This document shows positions 37,827-45,700 of a stretch of DNA of 51,173 nucleotides, piece by piece (position 1 is the first letter of the stretch; the number at the start of each line of letters is the position of its first letter). The stretch is from IMG/VR virus record IMGVR_UViG_3300025889_000169, positions 1-51,173 of that record; one strand, 5' to 3'. Below the pieces are notes generated by a model that was not told the DNA's origin, did no database searches, and was given only the letters and a program-made list of their open reading frames with translations. This DNA is from a virus. Position numbers and translations under genes: made by a program.

Positions 37827-38658
37827 GGCGTGCTCTGCCCAGTTCTTCGTCACCTGCTTGTGCTGCGTCTGCGGCAGCAAAGTCTTCTTCTGGTGCTGGC
37901 TGTTCCATGTCCATGTCAGTCGTAGGCTCCATTGCTGGCTCTTCCGCTGGCATTTCTGCGCCCATTGCTGGTGCTGGTGTTTCGCCCTGTAAAATTCTGC
38001 TTGCTTGATCAGCAGCATCTCTACTCATTCTCATACCTTCAAGAGCACCTACAATAACTTGTTCCATGCTTGCCTTGAACATATCAGCAACTTCTGTACC
38101 CATTTCATCTCTAATAGCATCTGTAAGAGGGCCTAGTTGTTCATTCTGCATTTCACCTAAATCTTCAACCATACCCTGAATCTTATCAACCATGTCTTTA
38201 GCAGCAAGAACTAGTTCTGAGTTTCCTAACATGCCTTCACTAATAACTGACTCATTCCAACTATCACCGCTAGACTTACTTTCATCTAAATCAAGTGCTT
38301 TAATCCAATGACTGCCACTACTTTTATGTCCATCATGTGAGCAATCACATCCTGGCTTGGGGTGGTCAAACTTACAACCACAATCCTTGCAAACCATGCC
38401 CTTCATGCCGTGACCTTCTTTAATAAACTTATCAATAGCTTCCAAGAATATTTTGTTCTCCAAATAACTTCTGTTATTAGCAATCCTAGCACCAAGTTTT
38501 TTCTCTAGGTGTGCTAGCTTTCCTGCAAAAGATTCACGTAGTTTTACTGCCTTAGTCTGAGTTAGTTTATCCATATCAAGTGTGTAGCCAAAAGTTCTGT
38601 TTGCTACTTCAGCTACCTTTTTACTTGAGGGGGCGGGAATTAGGTCGTCTAAATTCAT
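37819..38658 (-). CDS. Head-scaffold-like protein with Cys/His cluster (279 aa)
   Basis: Residues 85-112 carry a metal-binding-type cluster (MVCKDCGCKFDHPKPGCDCS, then HDGHKSSGSH). The next part (SVISEGMLGNSELVLAAKDM, then VDKIQGMVEDLGEMQNEQLG) is a long helix familiar from T4-like cyanophage proteins. The C-terminus is rich in Glu, Pro and Ala. ISE in SVISEGML fits a gp21-type cut. This looks like a prohead-core or internal protein that is processed. A CATAAATA late box and AAGGAAAT precede the ATG. Confidence 0.6.
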   Translation of the reverse strand: MNLDDLIPAPSSKKVAEVANRTFGYTLDMDKLTQTKAVKLRESFAGKLAHLEKKLGARIANNRSYLENKIFLEAIDKFIKEGHGMKGMVCKDCGCKFDHPKPGCDCSHDGHKSSGSHWIKALDLDESKSSGDSWNESVISEGMLGNSELVLAAKDMVDKIQGMVEDLGEMQNEQLGPLTDAIRDEMGTEVADMFKASMEQVIVGALEGMRMSRDAADQASRILQGETPAPAMGAEMPAEEPAMEPTTDMDMEQPAPEEDFAAADAAQAGDEELGRARRA

Positions 38659-38681
38659 GGTTAATTTCCTTAACTTTAATG

Positions 38682-38689
38682 TATTTATG
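38682..38689 (-). promoter_or_regulatory. T4-late-type promoter box
   Basis: CATAAATA lies 23 bases before the ATG at 38658, with AAGGAAAT in between. It overlaps the stop of the upstream gene. Confidence 0.6.
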
Positions 38690-39107
38690 CTATTTTAACA
38701 GATTTTAAAGTTTGATTTAGTTCAATCTTAGCTAGTTTTAATCTAGGTGTAATGTCTGAAATTCTATTATAAAGATTTATTTTTTTGAACTCGTTATTTG
38801 TGTTTTTTATACTCCGGATATACCAGAAATAATCTTCATTTAATTTTGCTAAACTTCTATCTAAATGTTGTATTTTATTAGCAAGAACTTGATTGTTAAC
38901 TTCCAAGCACACAGCATAAGCTACTGCTGATTTTTTCCTAAAAAACAAACTACTTCTATTAACAACAAAATAGTCACCGTGTTTTTTAATGGTTTTGTTA
39001 TTAACAAATACCAGATCATCTTTTTTTAAAATTTTAAGTGTGGTATTATCTTTAATAAGATTTTTGAGATTTTGACTTAGAACTTCTTTGGTAGGTAATT
39101 TGATCAT
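38685..39107 (-). CDS. Hypothetical basic helical protein (140 aa)
   Basis: The protein begins MIKLPTKEVLSQNLKNLIKD and has a basic middle (FVVNRSSLFFRKKSAVAYAV). A long C-terminal helix pair follows (IQHLDRSLAKLNEDYFWYIR). No enzymatic motif. It lies in the run of probable head proteins and starts inside the end of the preceding gene. Confidence 0.6.
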   Translation of the reverse strand: MIKLPTKEVLSQNLKNLIKDNTTLKILKKDDLVFVNNKTIKKHGDYFVVNRSSLFFRKKSAVAYAVCLEVNNQVLANKIQHLDRSLAKLNEDYFWYIRSIKNTNNEFKKINLYNRISDITPRLKLAKIELNQTLKSVKIA

Positions 39108-39282
39108 CGATTCTTTTCCTTAGTAGCAAATCCTTGTTTACTAGCCTGTTTGCTAGTTCAGCTTCTCGCTCTGATAACTTCTTTTTATATACAACGCCTT
39201 TATTGATTATTTGTTGTAATAGATCCTGTTCTTCATTTGTAATAAAAGTACTTGGACCTTTGGAAAATTCTAAAAATCTCAT
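39052..39282 (-). CDS. Small coiled protein with capsid-targeting-like start (76 aa)
   Basis: MRFLEFSKGPSTFITNEEQD begins with a short amphipathic leader of the type M-x-x-x-E, though FLE is not a strict [I/L]-x-E site. The rest is helical and charged (YKKKLSEREAELANRLVNKD), with a basic end. It sits among other probable head-internal genes. Confidence 0.6.
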   Translation of the reverse strand: MRFLEFSKGPSTFITNEEQDLLQQIINKGVVYKKKLSEREAELANRLVNKDLLLRKRIDDQITYQRSSKSKSQKSY

Positions 39283-39283
39283 G

Positions 39284-39577
39284 TTAACCCCGCTCCGGAG
39301 TTCCTACAATTCTGGGTGTGCCCTGTATATCAACCATGCTGCCAGGTGGTAGACTACGATCTTTTTCTGCTGGACTTTTTGGTTGTCTGAACACTGGGCC
39401 TTGTGCACCAAATTCTAAAACCCAGCCAGTCAAATCTATTTTAATGGGTTGCTCTCCACCCTGAGGTATGGCTGTTAATACATTGCCTTCATAGTTTAAA
39501 ACCTGATAGGGTGCTTCGTTAACAATAATAGCCGTGCCTCTCTTAAACTCAGGAGTTAAAATTTCTAAAATTTTCAT
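39284..39577 (-). CDS. Small virion-type protein with capsid-targeting-like start (97 aa)
   Basis: MKILEILTPEFKRG has ILE at 3-5 as a possible gp21 site. The middle is beta-rich (GTAIIVNEAPYQVLNYEGNV, then LTAIPQGGEQPIKIDLTGWV), and the end is proline-rich. It overlaps the stop region of the following basic gene by four bases. Function unknown. Confidence 0.6.
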   Translation of the reverse strand: MKILEILTPEFKRGTAIIVNEAPYQVLNYEGNVLTAIPQGGEQPIKIDLTGWVLEFGAQGPVFRQPKSPAEKDRSLPPGSMVDIQGTPRIVGTPERG

Positions 39578-39843
39578 CTGCTTGTCCTGTTAAGGGCTGC
39601 TACTCGCTTGCTAGCAGGATTAACTCGTTTGGTTCTTTTTGTCTTTCTAACCATCCTGCCTCCTAAACGCATTTTAGTCATCTTTAACTTAATACGCTTT
39701 TGTATGTCAGGCGCAGCAAAACACTGAGCGGGTTTAGCAACAATGCGCCCTTTGCGTCTGCCGCTTGAGCAACGAAACTTGCGGACAACTTTGTTGCCAC
39801 GTTTTGCCCATGCCATTCCTTCTGTTATTTCACTAACTAACAT
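39574..39843 (-). CDS. Very basic head-internal protein (89 aa)
   Basis: The N-terminus MLVSEITEGMAWAKRG carries ITE at 6-8. The rest is strongly basic (RKFRCSSGRRKGRIVAKPAQ, then KRTKRVNPASKRVAALNR), with two cysteines. I recall a very similar basic protein in T4-like cyanophages. A packaged DNA-binding or DNA-condensing protein would fit both the charge and the leader. A TAAATA box ends five bases before the ATG. Confidence 0.65.
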   Translation of the reverse strand: MLVSEITEGMAWAKRGNKVVRKFRCSSGRRKGRIVAKPAQCFAAPDIQKRIKLKMTKMRLGGRMVRKTKRTKRVNPASKRVAALNRTSR

Positions 39844-39848
39844 ATATG

Positions 39849-39856
39849 TATTTAGT
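39849..39856 (-). promoter_or_regulatory. T4-late-type box, 5 nt before ATG
   Basis: ACTAAATA, then CATAT, then the ATG at 39843. Confidence 0.45.
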
Positions 39857-39863
39857 AATTTTA

Positions 39864-40118
39864 TTAAAGTAATTTAAGAAGTAGAAACGCTACTGCGCTG
39901 GCTAATCCAGCTATAAGAGCACTGGCCCAGGCTAATACTTGCCTGTTGCGACTTGCCTCTGTTTTTATAACTGCGTGATGTATGTCTTCCAGAGTTTGTT
40001 CTTGACGATCAAGACGTGAATTAATTGCATCGAGTTTATCGTGCACTTGTTTATACCTTTCACTACACAACTCTACGTGTGCTGGAAGGCTCTCTTTTTC
40101 TATATCTTTTGTTGACAT
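39864..40118 (-). CDS. Coiled-coil protein with C-terminal membrane anchor (84 aa)
   Basis: Residues 15-60 form a coiled coil (ERYKQVHDKLDAINSRLDRQ, then EQTLEDIHHAVIKTE). Residues 62-84 form one membrane span (LAWASALIAGLASAVAFLLL). This layout is common in phage holin-like or XhlA-like proteins. The long leader carries four copies of the ATAGGC motif, so translation may be controlled. GTAGGTGAGACTGG precedes the ATG. Confidence 0.65.
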   Translation of the reverse strand: MSTKDIEKESLPAHVELCSERYKQVHDKLDAINSRLDRQEQTLEDIHHAVIKTEASRNRQVLAWASALIAGLASAVAFLLLKLL

Positions 40119-40153
40119 CCAGTCTCACCTACATTTGGGTGATGCTTGATTGG

Positions 40154-40193
40154 TGCCTATTTTTGTGCCTATGTGAGCCTATGCTATGCCTAT
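40154..40193 (-). repeat. Four ATAGGC-type motifs in the leader of the membrane coiled-coil gene
   Basis: TGCCTAT (plus strand) occurs at 40154, 40166 and 40187, with AGCCTAT at 40176. They lie between a GATAAATA box (40205-40212) and the gene start at 40118. The same motif recurs in two other leaders (44885 and 45732-45777). Confidence 0.6.
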
Positions 40194-40211
40194 TGCATCA
40201 TTGATATTTAT

Positions 40212-40676
40212 CTATATTCTGTTCTCGCATATTAATAGCACATTTTGTAGTTTAGGACTTATACTAAACACTGCTGGTTGTATAACAGCATTTTCATCTA
40301 ATCCCGTAATAACAGGAACATTTTCAAATGCATGAAGTAGATTTTTACCATCAAATCTAGCATTTAAATCAAAAACACTTTCTTGTTCTACACCAAAACG
40401 CCACAACCACACATTTAAATCTACTAGCGTTTCCTGTGTAAAATCATGTACTTCTCCCCAGATTACGCCCACCTCTTTAAACTTTCTGTGAACTTCTCCC
40501 CACTTACTCATTACAGGATTTGCAAGTGGATAAGGTTGCGCTAACATACCAATTACTTGTTGAACGGTTTCAAAGTTACGTTGTTGATTACGCTCATGCC
40601 CACTGCCTCTTGTGTGACCAGTTTCCGTAATGTCTACGAGTGTTAACATGTGCCATATTTCTTTATAATTATCCAT
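40212..40676 (-). CDS. Hypothetical protein (154 aa)
   Basis: The protein contains MLTLVDITETGHTRGSGHER followed by a helix (NFETVQQVIGMLAQPYPLAN) and ends VFSISPKLQNVLLICENRI. HTRGSGHE with closely spaced histidines could bind a metal, but no family is recognised. Its ATG overlaps the stop of the upstream gene by about eight bases. Confidence 0.6.
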   Translation of the reverse strand: MDNYKEIWHMLTLVDITETGHTRGSGHERNQQRNFETVQQVIGMLAQPYPLANPVMSKWGEVHRKFKEVGVIWGEVHDFTQETLVDLNVWLWRFGVEQESVFDLNARFDGKNLLHAFENVPVITGLDENAVIQPAVFSISPKLQNVLLICENRI

Positions 40677-41079
40677 TATGTAGCGGATCCTCGTCTCGTA
40701 GGTATAAACCCAGTTTTATTAACTGACTTTGATTAGCACACTCTATACAATCTACACTAGTATATGACATAAATTTAATAGCAGTCAATCTGTTTGTTCC
40801 CATGTACACTCCCCAGATTTTGCCATCTTCATTTACTCGAGGAGGATTAATATGTGGCCACATTTCATGTGATCCTTTTCGTTTAAAAAAACTTGTATTC
40901 CACCATTTAGGTGTGCACTTGTAATACAATAGTGGATACCATAAACCATCATCTATTATTCTAGGTAGATCTCTCCAGTACCAGCGTAGATCATTATGCC
41001 AGCCCATGGGACTTAATTTGTCTACATCAACACTATGAATGTCAGGATAATCCTGCCATATACTGGAACAATGCTTCAT
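40669..41079 (-). CDS. Hypothetical protein (136 aa)
   Basis: The start at 41079 (MKHCSSIWQDYPDIHSVDVD) is chosen because the longer frame would run back through a terminator. The protein is aromatic-rich (MGWHNDLRWYWRDLPRIIDD, then KWWNTSFFKRKGSHEMWPHI), with two nearby cysteines (VDCIECANQS). It and the following gene look like a pair shared by marine phages, with no function known to me. Confidence 0.6.
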   Translation of the reverse strand: MKHCSSIWQDYPDIHSVDVDKLSPMGWHNDLRWYWRDLPRIIDDGLWYPLLYYKCTPKWWNTSFFKRKGSHEMWPHINPPRVNEDGKIWGVYMGTNRLTAIKFMSYTSVDCIECANQSQLIKLGLYLRDEDPLHNG

Positions 41080-41098
41080 AATATTATGTATGTTGAAT

Positions 41099-41129
41099 AA
41101 AAAAGGGCGATGTAAAAACACCGCCCTTT
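41099..41129 (-). terminator. Intrinsic terminator after the virion-protein genes
   Basis: AAAGGGCG-A-TGT / ACA-C-CGCCCTTT forms a stem with one mismatch, followed by a T run on the minus strand. Confidence 0.85.
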
Positions 41130-41149
41130 GATAAAGTTTTAATTAAAAC

Positions 41150-41503
41150 TTATGCCCAAGTGTCACCACTCATTGTAAGTGCGTTGATTGTGCTGGAACC
41201 ACCGGTTGCTGCGTCAACGTCTGTTGTCATTTTAGTAACAGTTGCGGAACTATTGTCTGCACCTTCTAGGCCAAACATAGCGTCGTTAGCAGCAGGTAGA
41301 CCTGCCATAACAACTGTACCGAAACTGGACATTGCTTTTAGGGTTTTTTCCCAATCGCTGTCAACTGCATCATAGCTAGTATGAATGTTTGTTAGTGTAA
41401 CGCGGAACCAGTTGATGTTTCCTGCGAAATGTTCGGCAAATGCGCCAGCATTTTCACCAGTGGTAGATGCTGCATTTCCCTGTGTTCTTGTAATTCCTGG
41501 CAT
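41150..41503 (-). CDS. Probable virion protein (117 aa)
   Basis: The sequence MPGITRTQGNAASTTGENAG followed by a helix (AEHFAGNINWFRVTLTNIHT) and an Ala/Thr-rich end looks like a small abundant structural protein. The N-terminus is similar in style to its neighbour (MAEITRVSGNAFG), so the two may be distant paralogues. A strong terminator follows, in line with high expression. Confidence 0.65.
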   Translation of the reverse strand: MPGITRTQGNAASTTGENAGAFAEHFAGNINWFRVTLTNIHTSYDAVDSDWEKTLKAMSSFGTVVMAGLPAANDAMFGLEGADNSSATVTKMTTDVDAATGGSSTINALTMSGDTWA

Positions 41504-41522
41504 TTTTTTATTCCTTTACCAA

Positions 41523-41939
41523 TTAAACAAGCTCGAAGCCTGGATCTGTTACATCGCTGCTTGAGCAGTCGAGGTTATTACTACCAGCAGCACTTAATGT
41601 ACGAACTGCTGTCTGTAGTGTTGATGCTGTATAAGCACCTGCAGGATAAACTGCAACTGAGATCTGACCACTTGTGTCACCCTCAACCTGATACATTTCA
41701 ATGTTTGCAAGTAGGCTAATGTGACGTAGAATTGCCTCTACCCCTTCGCCTGCATCTAGTTCGTTACGTAGGTCTTCAACGTTACCTGATACGTCCTTGA
41801 CGATGATCTTAAAGAAGTCAAGTTGTGGACCATTTAGGATAACTGTTTCGTCTGCACTGATTGCGCCGCTTCCGGCGACGCCGCGGTCATTATGGACAAC
41901 ACCAAATGCGTTGCCGCTTACGCGAGTAATTTCTGCCAT
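41523..41939 (-). CDS. Probable virion protein (138 aa)
   Basis: MAEITRVSGNAFGVVHNDRG is followed by an immunoglobulin- or jelly-roll-like run of strands (LDFFKIIVKDVSGNVEDLRN, then YQVEGDTSGQISVAVYPAGA). CGGAGAAAAAA lies ahead of the ATG, and a GATAAATA late box lies 37 bases upstream. Conserved late position and composition suggest a head decoration or similar small structural protein. Confidence 0.65.
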   Translation of the reverse strand: MAEITRVSGNAFGVVHNDRGVAGSGAISADETVILNGPQLDFFKIIVKDVSGNVEDLRNELDAGEGVEAILRHISLLANIEMYQVEGDTSGQISVAVYPAGAYTASTLQTAVRTLSAAGSNNLDCSSSDVTDPGFELV

Positions 41940-41976
41940 TTTTTTCTCCGTTGCCCGATCTTTTCGAGCTTATAAT

Positions 41977-41984
41977 TATTTATC
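41977..41984 (-). promoter_or_regulatory. T4-late-type promoter box
   Basis: GATAAATA on the minus strand, 37 bases before the ATG at 41939. Confidence 0.6.
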
Positions 41985-42005
41985 ACAGAAAACTAAAAAA
42001 TTTGT

Positions 42006-42692
42006 TTATTTTTGTTTTATCGTTTTATCTCTGGTCAATGCATAACCAAGAGCAAACCCACCTAGAGCTCCTATTGCAGTTTTAGCTGCCAAACTCATTC
42101 CTGGTTTAGTTTCATCAGGTATTAATTTTTTATTTTTAACAGTGCCAGCATATGGTTTGAACATATCGCTGCGGTATTGTCCGTCCTGTCTAAAAGCATT
42201 AACCATTCTTGCACTTACTGCACTACGTTCGCTACCACTGGTTAATCCATAATCACTTACAAGTCTTCTAGCCTGTTTGAGTAGACTACTATTAATACCC
42301 AAGTTTTTCTGTGTCTTCATGAAAAAAGCACGATCCTGGCCAGGCAAGTAACGGTCTTCTATAATATTACGCAAATAACGTTTAAATGCCAGTTCATCAA
42401 ATCGGAGATTGCTCGAGCCCATGTTGTTGGCAAACTTGCTGGGATTATTTAATATACTTGCCAGATTATGTAGATCAGTTGCTCCTGTTCTAACATTAGT
42501 AAAACTCATAAAACGCAGTGTTTCTTTGGCATATTTTTTAGCAAATGCGGGATTTTCAAAACGCATCTGCTGCAACACAAGAAGATGTTCAAAGAAACTC
42601 TCAGCAATATTATCACTACTACGACCCACAGTGTCTCTGGGCGTTCTAATGTATCTTGCTTCTGCTAGTTCTTCTCTGAAAAATTCAAACAC
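42006..42692 (-). CDS. Probable head-internal protein (228 aa)
   Basis: A GTG start at 42692 gives MFEFFREELAEARYIRTPRD. This matches a capsid-targeting leader with LAE at 9-11. The longer frame back to 42884 reads its neighbour out of phase and looks non-coding. The body is helical (KYAKETLRFMSFTNVRTGAT), and the C-terminus has a Gly/Ala-rich hydrophobic segment (LAAKTAIGALGGFALGYALT) that could insert in a membrane during ejection. Confidence 0.6.
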   Translation of the reverse strand: MFEFFREELAEARYIRTPRDTVGRSSDNIAESFFEHLLVLQQMRFENPAFAKKYAKETLRFMSFTNVRTGATDLHNLASILNNPSKFANNMGSSNLRFDELAFKRYLRNIIEDRYLPGQDRAFFMKTQKNLGINSSLLKQARRLVSDYGLTSGSERSAVSARMVNAFRQDGQYRSDMFKPYAGTVKNKKLIPDETKPGMSLAAKTAIGALGGFALGYALTRDKTIKQK

Positions 42693-42699
42693 TGTTTTT

Positions 42700-43377
42700 T
42701 TATTTCCATGCTTCAGGTTTATTTCGTTTATATTCTGGGTGCGAAGGATCATCCTTTGATCCAAAACCTCCCCAAGATTTTGGTGTTGGTTTAGGATTCT
42801 GTGTTGGCTTTTCTGAAGTCTGGTCGTCAACCCACATAATAGCGGCTCCCGCAGGAAATGCCCCGCGTAAACCCCATTTTCCAAATGTTTTTAGTGGGGT
42901 ATCCCTTTTATTTAAGTTGTCTAACTTCGTCTGCTTTGCATCGATCTTGCTTTGCTGGAAATCCTTTTTTTGTTGAAGTTTTTCTGCTTTTTTAAGTGCT
43001 TTATCTTGTGCCTTTAGGTCTTTATTTGCAGCTTTATTTAATATATCTTGTTCTTTTTTATTTAACTTGTCAATTTTCCTTTCTGCGCCTTGAATACTCC
43101 GTTTTGCTAGTCCTTTTGCGACCCTTTTTCCGGCAGCTTTTGTAGCGAGGGCACCCAAACCCACGCCAGTTGCGCCGGCACCCGCGCCGAGGGCAAGTTC
43201 AGCCCATGCATGGGCTGGCCATTTTAAAGGGTTCAATCCATAATCTCGTGCTAGCATATATCCTGACAAGCCGGCGCCGGCAAGACCTGTTGCCACTGGC
43301 ACCAACTCATCAAGTTTTTGCTTGTCTTCTGCTAGTTGTTGTGTTCTTGATTTTTGTGTTACTTCAGTGATTTTCAT
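42700..43377 (-). CDS. Probable head-internal protein with membrane segments (225 aa)
   Basis: MKITEVTQKSRTQQ carries ITE at 3-5. Residues 25-80 hold Gly/Ala-rich hydrophobic stretches (PVATGLAGAGLSGYMLARDY, then ELALGAGAGATGVGLGALAT). A long basic coiled coil follows (LNKKEQDILNKAANKDLKAQ), and the end is rich in Pro and Lys. Leader, charge and hydrophobic parts suggest a protein packaged with DNA and ejected into the cell. Confidence 0.6.
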   Translation of the reverse strand: MKITEVTQKSRTQQLAEDKQKLDELVPVATGLAGAGLSGYMLARDYGLNPLKWPAHAWAELALGAGAGATGVGLGALATKAAGKRVAKGLAKRSIQGAERKIDKLNKKEQDILNKAANKDLKAQDKALKKAEKLQQKKDFQQSKIDAKQTKLDNLNKRDTPLKTFGKWGLRGAFPAGAAIMWVDDQTSEKPTQNPKPTPKSWGGFGSKDDPSHPEYKRNKPEAWK

Positions 43378-43378
43378 A

Positions 43379-44635
43379 TTATTTGCCCCAGTCTTTGGGA
43401 ATTAGGAAATTGTTGCGATTAAATTCTAGTCTATCGTTAAACTTAACTGCTCCGCCTTCATGCCCTATAGCAACATAACCTTCTGGATTTGTAACCTGAT
43501 ATCCATCATCAGTTTTTAGGAATGTACCTATACTGTCAATCTTATTTAGTTTAGAAATAAGCAATAGCTTTGCCTGGTTGACTGCGTCATACAGCGTAAA
43601 CACTGCTAATAAAGTACCCATATTATCTTTAACAAATTCATTTGTTGCTTTTAGTTTATTCATACGATTATCATAGGCTGCACTGCCGGCACCGCCTTTT
43701 AGTTTAGCAACTTCTTTATCAATACGTTCTTTATAAAACTTGAGAAAGTCTGTTAGAAATGCCTTTGCGTCACCAACATGTGTGCCACCGCGAACCCTGT
43801 TGTTTACAAATATATTAAGCATTGGACCCAGGTCTTGATCTGTTCTAAATTTGTCAAAATCTGCTTTGTCAATTGCTCCCAGTGCGCCCTTCATCTTTGC
43901 CACATCTTGTGTAATCTGTGCGTTTTCAGCATCAGTTAATGTAGCAACACCAGTATAATCTTTGTAGTAAGGATCTTCAACCCATACATCACTTGTTTTG
44001 TTTAAACCACTTATATCTGCTCCAAACTCTGCTTGCATATCGGCTACAGTGTCACCAGTGTAGGTTGTATGAAAAACAATACCCAACTTTGCTTGCTGAA
44101 TACGTTTGCCTAGATCACTGTCCTTTTTAACAGCATATGTAAGAAGTTGAGGTTTAAATGTAATCCAACTCTCACCATCAATCTCTGCTTCCTGTACAGG
44201 ACGTTCAGGTGTGAATAATAAATCACCTTGTAGTACTTTGCCTTTTATACCAAGTTTGCTGAGATATTGTAAAGCATAACCCAGGATAGGATACAAGGGC
44301 AGACCAGCATAGTATTCATCTAGATCTTTTTTTGACTTGACTTTTTTACTGGCTTTAGCAAATACACTTTTACTACCAACAAAAAACTTTCCATCTTCAG
44401 GATCTGTACCAGCAAAAACAGCTGGGGCACCGTCCCACTTTACTGTGACTTCCTGCTTTCCACCACCCTGTGCTAACATGTCTCGTACACCGTCTATGTA
44501 CTGTATAGCACGTACTGCTCCATCATAACCATTGTCAAGTATAAGATCCTCAACATGAGTCATGTGTAGGTTCTTACCCTCCTTGCCTTCTATTAAATAC
44601 CAGGCTTGCCTATGTACTACTTCACGTATTTTCAT
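43379..44635 (-). CDS. Nucleotidyltransferase-fold (ligase-like) protein with capsid-targeting start (418 aa)
   Basis: MKIREVVHRQ has IRE at 3-5, a gp21-type site. Residues 61-80 (QEVTVKWDGAPAVFAGTDPE) contain K66-W-D-G69, which is motif I (K-x-D-G) of DNA/RNA ligases and capping enzymes. Further pieces resemble later motifs: KVLQGDLLFTP, SWITFKPQLLTYAV and KLGIVFHTTYTG. The C-terminal 200 residues are helical. Related proteins occur in T4-like marine phages without tested function. A packaged end-joining or repair enzyme is a plausible reading. Confidence 0.6.
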   Translation of the reverse strand: MKIREVVHRQAWYLIEGKEGKNLHMTHVEDLILDNGYDGAVRAIQYIDGVRDMLAQGGGKQEVTVKWDGAPAVFAGTDPEDGKFFVGSKSVFAKASKKVKSKKDLDEYYAGLPLYPILGYALQYLSKLGIKGKVLQGDLLFTPERPVQEAEIDGESWITFKPQLLTYAVKKDSDLGKRIQQAKLGIVFHTTYTGDTVADMQAEFGADISGLNKTSDVWVEDPYYKDYTGVATLTDAENAQITQDVAKMKGALGAIDKADFDKFRTDQDLGPMLNIFVNNRVRGGTHVGDAKAFLTDFLKFYKERIDKEVAKLKGGAGSAAYDNRMNKLKATNEFVKDNMGTLLAVFTLYDAVNQAKLLLISKLNKIDSIGTFLKTDDGYQVTNPEGYVAIGHEGGAVKFNDRLEFNRNNFLIPKDWGK

Positions 44636-44876
44636 TAATACTTGCTCTCTTTATACCAACAATGAAACGTTTGGTATCTCTATTACGTATACTATTAATA
44701 AATCTACGCTCTAAATCACCAGCAACTTCAGCATCATAGTTTCTATAAATTTCTTCAATAATTCTAATAGCACTCTCAATGAGATTTTCGCCACGAGTTT
44801 CAATAAGATGCTGATGATCTTTTTTATGAGCTGCTAAACTTAGCTCTTGTAATATACTACGAGTTCGTTTTTTCAT
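44622..44876 (-). CDS. Small helical conserved protein (84 aa)
   Basis: The start MKKRTRSILQELSLAAHKKD is followed by NLIESAIRIIEEIYRNYDAE and LERRFINSIRNRDTKRF. This all-helical pattern is known to me from T4-like cyanophages without a function. LQE at 10-12 could be a weak gp21-type site. The leader contains a CATAAATA box (44899-44906) and one ATAGGCA motif. Confidence 0.65.
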   Translation of the reverse strand: MKKRTRSILQELSLAAHKKDHQHLIETRGENLIESAIRIIEEIYRNYDAEVAGDLERRFINSIRNRDTKRFIVGIKRASINENT

Positions 44877-44898
44877 TTTTAGTGTGCCTATTTTGTAG

Positions 44899-44912
44899 TA
44901 TTTATGTTAAAT
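44899..44912. promoter_or_regulatory. Divergent late-type boxes between 44876 and 44936
   Basis: CATAAATA (minus strand, 44899-44906) faces left. GTTAAATA (plus strand, 44905-44912) faces right, ahead of the lipase gene. The two boxes overlap by two bases. Confidence 0.5.
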
Positions 44913-44935
44913 ATTATTATAACAGGAGAGAGAAA

Positions 44936-45682
44936 ATGGATCAACTTAGAGATCTGGCTATTCACTATGCCCGATGCAGCCAGCTGGCATACCTTGACAG
45001 TGTGGAAAAACAGGATTTAACTGAACTAGGATATACAAAAGCTACTTTAATAGATGTAAAAAATGCTCAGGTAATGATATTTGAAAACAAGAATGTTATT
45101 ACGCTTGCGTTTAGAGGCACTGAGCCTAAAGAAGTAAAAGATATTATAGCAGATCTCAAAGCCTGGAAACATCGCGCACAAAGTGGCGTTGGTAGAGTAC
45201 ATGATGGTTTTTATGATGAAGTTAAAAAAGTCTGGAACGATGTGGTGACCTACATAAACAAAGGTAAAAACAAGGATAAAACACTAAACATCACTGGCCA
45301 CAGTCTGGGTGCTGGCATGGCAGTTATTTCTGCTAGTAGACTAAAAAGTAGAGTTAATGATTTGTTTACCTATGGTTGCCCAAGAGTTGGCAATAAACGC
45401 TGGGTTAAAGTTAACAGTGATCTCAAGCATCAGAGATTTGTCAACAATAACGACATAGTTCCAAAAGTTCCTCTTGCTCTCATGGGATATCGTCATCACG
45501 GCACACTAGAGTATATAAACTATTATGGTGACTTCCGTACACCAACCTGGTGGCAGAGATTTAAAGATGGATGGCGCGGAAGATCTAGAGCACTGATTAA
45601 AGGACAAATCTTTGATGGTTTGTATGACCACAGCATTAATGAATATGTAAAATCTTTAACAAGTCCTATACCAAGAAAATAA
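44936..45682 (+). CDS. Class 3 lipase (alpha/beta hydrolase)
   Basis: The catalytic serine is S123 in GHSLGAG. D173 (NNNDIVPKVP) and H242 (YDHSINEY) complete the triad, all in the usual order. There is no signal peptide, so it acts in the cytoplasm, either on the inner membrane at lysis or on internal lipid stores. At 248 aa it is one compact domain. The ATG at 44936 is preferred because AGGAGAGAG precedes it. It is the first gene of a plus-strand island. Confidence 0.85.
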   Translation: MDQLRDLAIHYARCSQLAYLDSVEKQDLTELGYTKATLIDVKNAQVMIFENKNVITLAFRGTEPKEVKDIIADLKAWKHRAQSGVGRVHDGFYDEVKKVWNDVVTYINKGKNKDKTLNITGHSLGAGMAVISASRLKSRVNDLFTYGCPRVGNKRWVKVNSDLKHQRFVNNNDIVPKVPLALMGYRHHGTLEYINYYGDFRTPTWWQRFKDGWRGRSRALIKGQIFDGLYDHSINEYVKSLTSPIPRK

Positions 45683-45700
45683 TATTTGTAGATTCTGTTT

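Noticed and set aside
41080-41121. Longer start for the 40669-41079 gene
   Set aside because: The extra codons are the stem of the terminator.
42693-42884. Longer start for the 42006-42692 gene
   Set aside because: This part overlaps the previous gene out of phase and reads as non-coding. The GTG at 42692 gives a sensible leader.
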